Notes under the pieces: model-generated | What the model was told of the DNA's origin: nothing | Databases searched by the model: none | Seen by the model: the letters and a program-made list of their open reading frames with translations, nothing else | Shown: positions 32,171-40,141 of the stretch, in pieces | Numbering within the stretch: the stretch's first letter is position 1 | How the letters are laid out: each line of letters opens with the position of its first letter | Position numbers and translations under genes: made by a program | Assembly (NCBI RefSeq): GCF_004349245.1 | Contig: NZ_SMLC01000022.1 | Location: 1 to 64,000, forward strand | Direction of reading: 5' to 3' | DNA from: Actinomadura sp. 6K520 | GTDB lineage: Bacteria; Actinomycetota; Actinomycetes; Streptosporangiales; Streptosporangiaceae | DNA length: 64,000 bases

Positions 32171-33301
32171 ATGACCGCCCTGCCGCTGAGTCGAGTGCGC
32201 CGTGTCGCCTGGACTGCCGTGTTGTGGGTTGCGGTCGTCCTGTACCCCCTCGTCCTCTTCGTGACGGTGGGGAACGGGGGGAGTGGGTTCGCCGGTGCGG
32301 AAGTCCTCGTGTCGGCCGTGCTCACGGTGCTGGCCGGGGTCCTGCTGCTGCGGAACCCGCTGCCCGTGCAGGCGATCCTGCTGCTCGCCTGGACCGCCGC
32401 CCTGGTGCAGATGCAGAACGGGGTGATCGTGGGCCTGCATATCCTGATCACCGATCTGGGGGTCGGATACATCGCGGCGGCTCGTCGGCGCCGGGTGTCG
32501 GTGCCGGTGGCCGTCGTGACGCTCGCCGTGCAGGTCCTTTCCGTCCTCGCCTTCGTGTCCGCGCAAGACATCCTGCTGATGACCGTGATCCTGGCGGCCG
32601 CCGTCGCCTGGATGGTGGGGCACTCGGTCCGGGGGCGGCGGGCGCACGCCGAGACGCTGCAGGAGCAGGCCACGGCGCAGGCGGTCGCCGAGGAGCGGCT
32701 CCGGATCGCCCGTGAGCTGCACGACATGGTGGCGCACAGCATCGGCATCATCGCGATCCAGGCGGGCGTCGGCGGGCGGGTCATCGACACGCAGCCGGCG
32801 GAGGCGCGCAACGCGCTGAACGCCATCGAGGCCACCAGCCGCGAAACGCTTGCGGGGCTGAGGAGGATGCTCACGGCGCTGCGCAGGGACGACCCCGGCT
32901 CGGTGCCACTCGGCCCGGCCCCCGGGCTGGACGATCTCGACCCGCTGGCCGAGGCGACGAAGGACGCCGGGGTGAAGGTCGACGTCCACAGGCGGGGCCA
33001 GCGGCGGCCGTTGCCGCCGGACGTCGACCTGTCCGCGTACCGGATCGTCCAGGAGGCGGTGACGAACGTCGTGCGGCACGCGGGCACGGACCAATGCCGC
33101 GTCACCGTCGACTACGGGGACGAGGAACTGGCGATAGAGATCGAGGACGACGGGCGCGGCGGTGTCCTGGGCACCGGATACGGCCTCGTGGGCATGCGGG
33201 AGCGGGTGGGCCTGCTGCGCGGCGACTTCACCGCCGGGCCGCGTCCGGAGGGCGGGTTCCGGGTGACGGCGCGGATTCCGCTGCCGGCGGCCGTCCGATG
33301 A
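32171..33301 (+). CDS. NarL-type sensor histidine kinase
   Basis: 376-aa kinase with five or six N-terminal transmembrane helices (about 12-150), then a HisKA_3 domain with phospho-acceptor RIARELHDMVAHSIGIIAI and an HATPase domain (YRIVQEAVTNVVRHAG and GTGYGLVGMRERVGLL). The short periplasmic loops suggest sensing within the membrane. It overlaps the response regulator by four bases (ATGA). The stimulus is unknown. Confidence 0.93.
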   Translation: MTALPLSRVRRVAWTAVLWVAVVLYPLVLFVTVGNGGSGFAGAEVLVSAVLTVLAGVLLLRNPLPVQAILLLAWTAALVQMQNGVIVGLHILITDLGVGYIAAARRRRVSVPVAVVTLAVQVLSVLAFVSAQDILLMTVILAAAVAWMVGHSVRGRRAHAETLQEQATAQAVAEERLRIARELHDMVAHSIGIIAIQAGVGGRVIDTQPAEARNALNAIEATSRETLAGLRRMLTALRRDDPGSVPLGPAPGLDDLDPLAEATKDAGVKVDVHRRGQRRPLPPDVDLSAYRIVQEAVTNVVRHAGTDQCRVTVDYGDEELAIEIEDDGRGGVLGTGYGLVGMRERVGLLRGDFTAGPRPEGGFRVTARIPLPAAVR

Positions 33302-33972
33302 CGATCCGGGTCGTCCTGGCGGACGATCAGCCGCTGATCCGTGCCGGGCTGCGCGTGCTCGTCGCCGACACCCCGGACCTGGAGATCGTCGGGGAGGCCG
33401 GGACGGGCGCGGAGGCCGTGCGGCTGGCCGAGGACGTCCGGCCCGACGTGGTCGTGATGGACATCCGCATGCCCGACATGGACGGCATCGAGGCCACCCG
33501 GCGGATCACGACGGCCCGCGTGCTGATGCTGACCACGTTCGACGACGACGACTACGTGTACGGGTCGCTGCGCGCCGGTGCCAGCGGGTTCCTGGTGAAG
33601 GACATGGCGCTGGAGGAGATCCTGGCGGCGATCCGGGTCGTCGCGGGCGGGGAGGCGCTGATCGCGCCGCGCGTCACCCGGAGGCTGATCGAGGAGTTCG
33701 CCGCCCGGCCCGAGCCCGGGAACGCCCCGCGCCCGCCGGCCGGCGGCCCGTCGGGCGCGATCACCGAGCGGGAGCGGGAGGTGCTGACGCTGGTGGGGTG
33801 CGGCAGGACGAACCACGAGATCGCGGAGGAGCTGTTCATCAGCGTGGCGACGGCCAAGGCGCACGTGGCGCGGCTGCTGGCCAAGCTGGACGCCCGCGAC
33901 CGCGTCCAGCTCGTGATCCTCGCCTACGAGATGGGGCTCGTGCGGCCTTCTACCGGCGGTAGTACTACCTGA
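33298..33972 (+). CDS. NarL/LuxR-type response regulator
   Basis: 224-aa regulator. The receiver domain has Asp9/Asp10, phospho-acceptor Asp55 (VVVMDIRMPDMDG), a Thr in MLTTFD and Lys in FLVKDM. The C-terminal LuxR HTH reads TEREREVLTLVGCGRTNHEI. It forms the pair with the kinase just upstream. The last codons overlap a palindrome that may serve the next gene (BlaI-like). Confidence 0.94.
   Translation: MTIRVVLADDQPLIRAGLRVLVADTPDLEIVGEAGTGAEAVRLAEDVRPDVVVMDIRMPDMDGIEATRRITTARVLMLTTFDDDDYVYGSLRAGASGFLVKDMALEEILAAIRVVAGGEALIAPRVTRRLIEEFAARPEPGNAPRPPAGGPSGAITEREREVLTLVGCGRTNHEIAEELFISVATAKAHVARLLAKLDARDRVQLVILAYEMGLVRPSTGGSTT
33950..33969. promoter_or_regulatory. BlaI-type operator candidate
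   Basis: GGTAGTACTACC at 33958-33969 is a perfect 12-bp palindrome. A further CTACC half-site lies at 33950-33954, three bases before it. The site is about 42 bases upstream of the BlaI-like start and overlaps the last codons and stop of the response regulator. BlaI/MecI repressors bind dyads of TAC/GTA type (known), so this is a likely autoregulatory site. Confidence 0.55.
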
Positions 33973-34010
33973 CGTGGTGACCCCCGCGGGGGTCGGCTAA
34001 CCTGGAGGGC

Positions 34011-34394
34011 GTGAAGGGTCTGGGAGAGCTTGAACGCACGGTCATGGAGGTTCTCTGGGCGCGGGAGGACGCCGGTGGCCAGGCCGCGACCGCCCGTGAC
34101 GTCAGCCGCGCCCTCGCGAACGACCGCGACCTCGCGCACACCACCGTCATGACGGTGCTGGACAGGCTCGCCAAGAAGGGCTTCCTCGCCCGCGAGCGCG
34201 ACGGCCGCGCCTGGCGGTACCGGCCGGTGGCCAGCCGGGAGGGCTACGTCACCGAGCTGATGCTCGGCGCGCTGAACGAGACGGGCGACCGGGACGCGGC
34301 GCTCGCCCACTTCGTCCGGTCCGTGTCGGAGGACGAGATCGACGTCATCCGCGAGACCCTCGCCGGCCTCATGAGCAAGGAACCACCGGCATGA
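34011..34394 (+). CDS. BlaI/MecI/CopY family transcriptional regulator
   Basis: 127-aa repressor: an N-terminal winged helix (GELERTVMEVLWAREDAGGQA; TTVMTVLDRLAKKGFLARER) and a C-terminal dimerisation helix. The start is a GTG. The metallopeptidase-like BlaR1/M56 gene overlaps it by four bases (ATGA), the usual sensor-repressor pair. No beta-lactamase gene is nearby, so the regulon may be elsewhere. Confidence 0.92.
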   Translation: MKGLGELERTVMEVLWAREDAGGQAATARDVSRALANDRDLAHTTVMTVLDRLAKKGFLARERDGRAWRYRPVASREGYVTELMLGALNETGDRDAALAHFVRSVSEDEIDVIRETLAGLMSKEPPA

Positions 34395-35299
34395 CCGGCA
34401 CCGCCCTGCTCGCATTGATCTCCCTGGGGACCGTCGGCGGGGCGCACCTGCTGGCCCGGGCGCGGTGGACGTGGCGGACACCGCGCACCGGGATCGCGCT
34501 CTGGCAGGCCCTCGGACTGTGCTGGGGCGTCGCCACGATCGGCGCGCTGCTCGGCCTCGCCCTGCTGCCCTACCAGAGCGGCGTCCTCGGCGGGCTGCCC
34601 GGCCTGTACGACGACCAGGCCGCCCGGCTCGGCGCCGTCGAGGTGGCCGCGCTGCTCGGCGCCGTCAGCCTCGCCGGCGTTCTGCTGGTCATGCTGATGT
34701 ACGCGGTGGTGCAGGTCGTGCGGGACCGGCGGCGGCACCGGGCGCTGCTCGCGCTGGTGTCGCGCCGCGACTCGGCGGTGCCCGGGACGCTCGTCCTCGA
34801 CCACCCCGGCGCCGCGGCGTACTGCGTGCCGGGGGTCCGCTCGTCCAAGGTCGTCGTCAGCGCCGGGACGCTCGCGCTGCTCGACCGCGGGGAGCTGGCC
34901 GCGGTGCTCGCGCACGAGCGCGCCCACGCCCGCGAGCGCCACGACCTGGTGCTGCTGCCGTTCACGTCGCTGCGGCAGGTGTTCCCGCAGTTCCGGCTGG
35001 TCGCCCGGTGCCTGGACGCGGTGGAGCTGCTGATCGAGATGGCCGCCGACGACCGGGCCCGCACGGGGCGGCCGCCGCGCGACCTGGCGACCGCGCTGCT
35101 GCGGTTCGCCGCCGCCCGCCCGGCCGCCGCCCCGTCCGGGACGCTCGGGGTGGCCTCGCACGGCAAGATCCCGGTGATGGCGCGGGTGAACCGGCTGCTG
35201 AAGCCGGAGCCGCTGTCCCGCCCGGCCCGCCTCGCCGCCACCGCCGCCGTCCCGATCATCGCCGGCCTACCCCTGCTCCTCTTGGTCCTGCCGCATTAG
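34391..35299 (+). CDS. M56 family (BlaR1-like) metallopeptidase
   Basis: 302-aa membrane protein with four helices and a cytosolic zinc peptidase domain. The HExxH motif is HERAH (His175, Glu176, His179), part of VLAHERAHARERHD. The extracellular penicillin-binding sensor domain of staphylococcal BlaR1 is absent, as in most actinobacterial M56 proteins. It likely cleaves or controls the BlaI-like protein encoded upstream (inference). It ends directly against the convergent MFS gene. Confidence 0.9.
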   Translation: MTGTALLALISLGTVGGAHLLARARWTWRTPRTGIALWQALGLCWGVATIGALLGLALLPYQSGVLGGLPGLYDDQAARLGAVEVAALLGAVSLAGVLLVMLMYAVVQVVRDRRRHRALLALVSRRDSAVPGTLVLDHPGAAAYCVPGVRSSKVVVSAGTLALLDRGELAAVLAHERAHARERHDLVLLPFTSLRQVFPQFRLVARCLDAVELLIEMAADDRARTGRPPRDLATALLRFAAARPAAAPSGTLGVASHGKIPVMARVNRLLKPEPLSRPARLAATAAVPIIAGLPLLLLVLPH

Positions 35300-36763
35300 T
35301 CAGGCGGTCGTCGGGACGGCTTCGGCGGGCGCCGCCTCGGTGTCCGCCGGGGGGCGCGGGTTGCGCAGGACGAGGAGCGAGACGGCGAGGGCCGCGACGA
35401 GCAGGCCCGCCGAGACGCCGAACGCCAGGTGGTATCCGCCGGTGAGCGCGGCGGCCTCGCCGTGCCCGCCCGCCCGCAGGGTCTCGACGCGGGAGGCCGC
35501 GAGGGTGGTCAGCACCGCGACGCCGAGGGCCATCCCGACCTGCTGGACGGTGTTGAACAGCCCCGAGGCGAGACCCGCATCGTCCGGGCGGGCGCTGGAC
35601 ATGCCGAGCCCGGTGAGCGACGGCAGGACGAAGCCCGCGCCCGCGATCAGGAGGAACACCGGGAGCAGGTCGGTGACGTAGTCCGCGTCCACCGGGACGG
35701 TCGTGAGCAGCAGCATCGCTCCGGCCAGCAGGACGAGCCCGGCGATCAGCACGAGCCGCTCACCGAACCGGTTCGACAGCCGCGCCGAGACGAACAGCGA
35801 CACCGCCCCGATGGACACGGCCGCCGGGAGCATGGCCAGGCCGGTGTCGAGCGCGCCGTACCCGAGGACCCGCTGCATGTAGAGGGCCACGATGACCTGG
35901 AACGAGAACATCGCCGACAGCGTGAGCAACTGGACGACGTAGGCGCCCGACACGTTCCGGGAACGCAGGATGCGCAGCGGCATCAGCGGGGTCGCGGCGG
36001 TGGCCTGGCGGGCGACGAATCCGGCGAGCAGGACGAGCGACACCGCGCCGAGGCCGAGGGTGTGCGCGGACACCCAGCCGTGCTGCTCGACCTTGACGAC
36101 CGTGAAGATCCCGAGCATCAGCCCGGACGTGACGAGGAGCGCCCCCGCCAGGTCGGCGCCCGCGGACAGGCCGATCCCGCGGTCGCGCGGCAGCGCCGGG
36201 AGGGCCAGCAGGATCGTGGCGAGGCCGATCGGCAGGTTGATGAAGAAGATCCAGTGCCAGCCCAGCGCGTCGGTGAGCACCCCGCCGAGCACCTGCCCGA
36301 TGGACGCGCCGGCGGCGCCGGTGAAGCTGAAGATCCCGATCGCCCTGGCGCGTTCGCGGGCGTCGGGGAACAGCGTCACGAGGATGCCGAGGACGACCGC
36401 GGTGGCGAGCGCGCCGCCGACGCCCTGCAGGAACCGGGCCGCGATCAGGAGCCCAGCCGTGCCGGCGGCGCCCGCGAGCACGGACGCCGCGGTGAACAGC
36501 GCGTTCCCGGCCAGGAACAGCGTCCGGCGGCCGACGAGGTCGCCGAGCCGCCCGGCGAGGAGCAGCAGGCCGCCGAGGGGGATCAGGTAGGCGTTCATGA
36601 TCCAGCTGAGCCCGGCGGGGGAGAAGCCGAGGTCGCGCTGGATGGCGGGGGCCGCGACGGTCACGATGCTGCCGTCGAGGATCGCCATGAGCATCGTCGT
36701 GGACAGCACGGCGAGCGCCGCCCAGCGGGATCGGAGCCACGAGGGGCGGGGAGTGGAGGGCAC
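35300..36763 (-). CDS. DHA2-family MFS drug exporter
   Basis: 487-aa 14-helix exporter of the EmrB/QacA group. LAGRLGDLVGRRTLFLAGN is motif A and FLQGVGGALATAVVLG is motif B/C-like. The start is placed at GTG 36763 since AGGAGAAGACC precedes it and MPSTPRPSWL fits family N termini; a GTG at 36787 is the alternative. It lies downstream of the MarR gene on the same strand, so it is likely co-regulated by it. The substrate is unknown. Confidence 0.9.
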   Translation of the reverse strand: MPSTPRPSWLRSRWAALAVLSTTMLMAILDGSIVTVAAPAIQRDLGFSPAGLSWIMNAYLIPLGGLLLLAGRLGDLVGRRTLFLAGNALFTAASVLAGAAGTAGLLIAARFLQGVGGALATAVVLGILVTLFPDARERARAIGIFSFTGAAGASIGQVLGGVLTDALGWHWIFFINLPIGLATILLALPALPRDRGIGLSAGADLAGALLVTSGLMLGIFTVVKVEQHGWVSAHTLGLGAVSLVLLAGFVARQATAATPLMPLRILRSRNVSGAYVVQLLTLSAMFSFQVIVALYMQRVLGYGALDTGLAMLPAAVSIGAVSLFVSARLSNRFGERLVLIAGLVLLAGAMLLLTTVPVDADYVTDLLPVFLLIAGAGFVLPSLTGLGMSSARPDDAGLASGLFNTVQQVGMALGVAVLTTLAASRVETLRAGGHGEAAALTGGYHLAFGVSAGLLVAALAVSLLVLRNPRPPADTEAAPAEAVPTTA

Positions 36764-36835
36764 GGTCTTCTCCTGGTTCGTCGACACAAGAGAGACCGTA
36801 ACAGATGGTTTTGTTGGAGACGATCCTTGTCGGAA

Positions 36836-37336
36836 CTATTTTGTCCGCTCGCGTGCCCGCCGCACCGGCTGGGGGCTCTCAGCGGGGGTGGCCAGATGCC
36901 CGGTGACCAGGGTGTTCAAGGCCCGCAGGAAGACTTCGCGCTCCTCCGCGGGCAGGGAGCCGAGGGCGGCCTCGTGCACGCCGTCCGCGATCTGCTGGCT
37001 GCGCGCGGCGACCCGGGCGCCCTCCTCGGTCACGGCGATGATCCGGGCGCGCCGGTCCCTGGACGACGGGCGGCGCTCGGCGAGGCCGGCCTTCTCCAGG
37101 GCGTCCACCGTCACGACCATGGTCGTCTTGTCCATGTCGCCGATCTCGGCGAGCTGGATCTGGGTGCGCTCCTCCTCCAGGGCGTGCACCAGGACGCAGT
37201 GCATGCGCGGCGTCAGCCCGATCTCGGCGAGCGCCGCCGTCATCTGGCTCCGCAGCACATGGCCGGTGTGGTCGAGCAGGAAGGACAGGTCCGGGCTGGC
37301 GCGCTCCGGGGACCTGCGCGGGGTCATCGCGGTCAT
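36836..37336 (-). CDS. MarR family transcriptional regulator
   Basis: 166-aa MarR repressor with a winged helix (IQLAEIGDMDKTTMVVTVDA and AGLAERRPSSRDRRARII). It is upstream of the MFS exporter gene with a 72-base gap, the normal layout for MarR-controlled efflux. It is divergent from trpS, whose leader lies at 37411. Ligand unknown. Confidence 0.92.
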   Translation of the reverse strand: MTAMTPRRSPERASPDLSFLLDHTGHVLRSQMTAALAEIGLTPRMHCVLVHALEEERTQIQLAEIGDMDKTTMVVTVDALEKAGLAERRPSSRDRRARIIAVTEEGARVAARSQQIADGVHEAALGSLPAEEREVFLRALNTLVTGHLATPAESPQPVRRARERTK

Positions 37337-37410
37337 GCGGCCAGCGTACCCAAATGGTTCCGTTCCGGATTATCTAGGAGCGGCCGCATCGGTCGGCTAT
37401 GCTCGACGGC

Positions 37411-37449
37411 ATGAACCGCACCGCGTGTCCGAGCTGGTGGCCGTCCTAG
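37411..37449 (+). CDS. Trp leader peptide of trpS
   Basis: Short frame encoding MNRTACPSWWPS with two adjacent Trp codons at 37435-37440 and stop TAG at 37447-37449. Its end overlaps the first RNA segment of the attenuator (37439-37446). Translation stalls here when charged tRNA-Trp is scarce. The design follows classic tryptophan leader peptides. A TATGCT stretch upstream may be the -10 box. Confidence 0.85.
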   Translation: MNRTACPSWWPS

Positions 37450-37499
37450 GACGGCCGACTCGCACACGCCCCGGGGCCGTCCGCTGGACGGCCCTTCTC
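37439..37499 (+). terminator. tryptophan attenuator before trpS
   Basis: Four alternating segments: GGCCGTCC at 37439-37446, GGACGGCC at 37449-37456, GGCCGTCC at 37475-37482 and GGACGGCC at 37486-37493, so 1:2, 2:3 and 3:4 can pair. Pair 3:4 extends to a nine-base stem (37474-37494) followed by T-rich TTCTCTCTTCC, an intrinsic terminator. When a ribosome stalls at the Trp codons, 2:3 forms and transcription of trpS continues. Confidence 0.85.
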
Positions 37500-37561
37500 T
37501 CTTCCTCGGTGACGCGGCCCGTCCGGCGGGACCGGCACCGCACCGATTCGAGGAGAGACCC

Positions 37562-38572
37562 ATGCAAACCGCCCTCGCGGACCGCATCGCCGCCGAGCCC
37601 GGCTCGTTCCGGATCCTGACCGGTGACCGCCCCACCGGCCCGCTCCACCTCGGCCACTACTTCGGCACCCTCGCGAACCGGGTACGGCTCCAGCGCGCGG
37701 GCGTCGAACTGCTCGTGCTGGTCGCCGACTACCAGGTCCTCACCGACCGGGACGTCGCCGACCGCCTGCCGGAGCACGTCGAGGGGCTCGTCGCCGACCA
37801 CCTCGCCGCCGGCATCGACCCGTCCACCGCGACGATCTTCCGGCACAGCGCCGTCCCGGCCCTGAACCAGCTCATGCTCCCGTTCCTGTCGCTGGTGTCG
37901 GTCGGCGAGCTGCAGCGCAACCCCACCGTCAAGGACGAGATCGCGGCGGCGCGGCGGGCGTCGGTCAGCGGCCTGATGTTCACCTATCCCGTCCACCAGG
38001 CCGCCGACATCCTGTTCTGCAAGGCGAACCTGGTCCCGGTCGGCCGGGACCAGCTCCCGCACCAGGAGATCACCCGGACGATCGCGCGCCGCTTCAACGA
38101 GCGCTACGGCCCGGTGTTCCCCGTCCCGGACGCGCTGCTGTCGGCCGCGCCGAGCCTCCTCGGGACCGACGGCCGGAAGATGAGCAAGAGCCGCGGCAAC
38201 GCCATCGCGCTGTCGGCCGGACCGGACGAGACCGCCCGGCTGATCCGGCGCGCGGTGACGGACGGCGACCGGCACATCGCCTACGCGCCGGACACCCGCC
38301 CCGAGGTCTCCAACCTGGTGCTGCTCGCCGCGCTCTGCCAGGGCCGCGAACCGGACGAGGTGGCGGCCGAGATCGGCGACGGCGGCGCCGCCGCGCTCAA
38401 GAAGGTCGTGACCGACTCCGTCAACGAGTTCCTGCGTCCGATCCGCGCCCGCCGCGCCGAGCTCGCCGCCGACCGGGCGTACCTGCGGAGCGTCCTGGCC
38501 GAGGGCAACGAGCGCGCCAACGCCGTCGCGGAGCGCACCCTGGACGAGGTCAGGGCGGCCATGGCGATGTGA
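37562..38572 (+). CDS. trpS: tryptophanyl-tRNA synthetase
   Basis: Class I synthetase, 336 aa, that attaches Trp to its tRNA. The HIGH motif is GPLHLGHY (His29, His32) and the KMSKS motif is KMSKS at residues 206-210. FTYPVHQAADILF is the Trp-binding region. The start ATG follows GAGGAGAGACC. Expression is controlled by the leader peptide and attenuator upstream, like the inducible, indolmycin-type trpS1 in Streptomyces (known there). The GTL-type N terminus suggests the same subclass. Confidence 0.95.
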   Translation: MQTALADRIAAEPGSFRILTGDRPTGPLHLGHYFGTLANRVRLQRAGVELLVLVADYQVLTDRDVADRLPEHVEGLVADHLAAGIDPSTATIFRHSAVPALNQLMLPFLSLVSVGELQRNPTVKDEIAAARRASVSGLMFTYPVHQAADILFCKANLVPVGRDQLPHQEITRTIARRFNERYGPVFPVPDALLSAAPSLLGTDGRKMSKSRGNAIALSAGPDETARLIRRAVTDGDRHIAYAPDTRPEVSNLVLLAALCQGREPDEVAAEIGDGGAAALKKVVTDSVNEFLRPIRARRAELAADRAYLRSVLAEGNERANAVAERTLDEVRAAMAM

Positions 38573-38607
38573 CGGCAGGCTCTCAGGGCGGTCTCAGGGC
38601 GGTACGC

Positions 38608-39225
38608 CTAGCGCGGCGCGATCCCGTCGAGGACGGTGGCGACGAGGTCGTCCACCGCCTCCGGGGAGGTGCGCCGGGCGAGCCCCTCGCCCTGCAGCAG
38701 CACCGACAGCACGGCCTCGTGGCACACCCCGACGATCATGGAGGTCGCCGCCTCGACCCGCGCGCCGGGGGCGAGGCGGCCGAGGTCGCGCTCGGCCCGC
38801 AGGTAGCGGGCGAGCCGGTCGCGCCAGTCCTCGCCCCCGCCGCTCAGCGCCGCGAACCGGGCGAGGACCTCGGGGTGTGCGAGCAGGCCGGCCAGCGCGG
38901 GCAGGAACCCGTTGTGCAGGATCAGCCCGTGCTCGACGTAGACGCGCAGGTTCGCCTCGACCGTCGCGTCGCCGGGCTCGGGCAGCGGCGGCAGCGTGCG
39001 CCCGACGGCCTCGACGCGCGCCCACAGCGCGTGGGCGAGCAGCTCCTCCTTGTCGGCGAAGTGGTTGTAGAGGACGCCGTCGGCGACGCCGGCCTCCCGC
39101 GCGATCGCCCGCACGGTCAGGCCCGCCGTTCCGCGCTCGGAGATCATCCGCTCGGCCGTGACGATCAGGTGCTCGCGCAGTGACCGGTCGCCGGCGCGCA
39201 GGGCGGCCGCTTTTCGAGGTGACAT
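38608..39225 (-). CDS. TetR family regulator (last gene of operon)
   Basis: 205-aa TetR with HTH SLREHLIVTAERMISERG and VADGVLYNHFADKEELLAH. Its ATG at 39225 overlaps the end of the saccharopine dehydrogenase-like gene, so it is the third gene of an operon that begins with the methyltransferase at 40966. It likely binds the tandem palindromes at 40976-41007 (inference). Confidence 0.92.
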   Translation of the reverse strand: MSPRKAAALRAGDRSLREHLIVTAERMISERGTAGLTVRAIAREAGVADGVLYNHFADKEELLAHALWARVEAVGRTLPPLPEPGDATVEANLRVYVEHGLILHNGFLPALAGLLAHPEVLARFAALSGGGEDWRDRLARYLRAERDLGRLAPGARVEAATSMIVGVCHEAVLSVLLQGEGLARRTSPEAVDDLVATVLDGIAPR

Positions 39226-40133
39226 CACCCCGCATCGTAGTGAGCGAGCGTGAAGCCGTGCTCGGCGAGTTCCGGCAGGAAGTCCGGGCCCACGGCGTCC
39301 TCGATGTGCCGGACGCCCGGGGCCGTCCCGGCCAGCCGCCGGACGACCAGCGCGGCGGCCAGCCCCGTCGCCCGGCTCTGCCTGCGTCCCGCGAACGACC
39401 GCACCGACCCGCCGGACGCGACCGCCACCGCGAACCCGTCACCGCCGACGTGCACCCGGCGGAACGCGGCCCGGACCGCGCGGGCGTCGCGGAACCGGGC
39501 GAGGCGCGGCAGCAGGGCCGTGAGGGCGCGTGAGTCCAGGCACAGGCCCGTCCGGACGCGGCCGGGCAGGGTGTACTGGTCCGAGAACGGGAAGCGGTGG
39601 ACGGTCCGGACGCCGTAGGGCTCCGGGAAGCGCATCCGCCACGACTCGCCGATGTCGCCGAGGGAGTCGAGCGTCCACTCCACGGCGGACGGCCCGTGCT
39701 CGCCGGAGCCCACGAGGACGCCGATCTCGACGTCCGCGCCGCCGAACTCCCGTGCCAGCAGGTTCGTGACACCGGGGGCGAGGCCCACGCTCAGCACCGC
39801 CGTGGCGTTCCGCTCGACCGCGAGCCCGTCGAGCTTCTCGATGCGGGACAGCACCTCGTACGAGGCGGACACGTCCACGTAGTGGACGCCCCGCCGCAGG
39901 CACGCCTCCGCGACGCGCGCGTTCTCCCGCTCGGCGCACATGACCACGGCGTCGGCGTCCAGGTCCAGGTCGTCGTGCCGCAGGTCGATGCGCATCGGGG
40001 TCGTGCCGTCCACCGTTCGGGCCTTCGCGGGGTCCCGGCCCGCGACGACCACCTCCGGCACGTGCCCGAGCAGCCCGGCGGCGACCTCGCGGCCGACCGC
40101 CCCGTACCCGCCGAGCACCACGACGCGTTCCAT
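39225..40133 (-). CDS. saccharopine dehydrogenase family NAD(P) protein
   Basis: 302-aa Rossmann protein: VVVLGGYGAVGREVAAGL is the dinucleotide-binding motif and VDVSASYEVL, VLSVGLAPGVTNLLA are typical of the saccharopine dehydrogenase/trans-acting enoyl reductase group. ATG 40133 is chosen since homology begins there. It lies between the methyltransferase and TetR genes of one operon. The substrate is unknown; such proteins often reduce small keto or imino acids. Confidence 0.85.
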   Translation of the reverse strand: MERVVVLGGYGAVGREVAAGLLGHVPEVVVAGRDPAKARTVDGTTPMRIDLRHDDLDLDADAVVMCAERENARVAEACLRRGVHYVDVSASYEVLSRIEKLDGLAVERNATAVLSVGLAPGVTNLLAREFGGADVEIGVLVGSGEHGPSAVEWTLDSLGDIGESWRMRFPEPYGVRTVHRFPFSDQYTLPGRVRTGLCLDSRALTALLPRLARFRDARAVRAAFRRVHVGGDGFAVAVASGGSVRSFAGRRQSRATGLAAALVVRRLAGTAPGVRHIEDAVGPDFLPELAEHGFTLAHYDAG

Positions 40134-40141
40134 GCCGCCCC

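Noticed and set aside
38573-38607. Direct repeat CTCAGGGCGGT after trpS as a terminator
   Set aside because: It is repeated directly, not inverted, so no stem forms.
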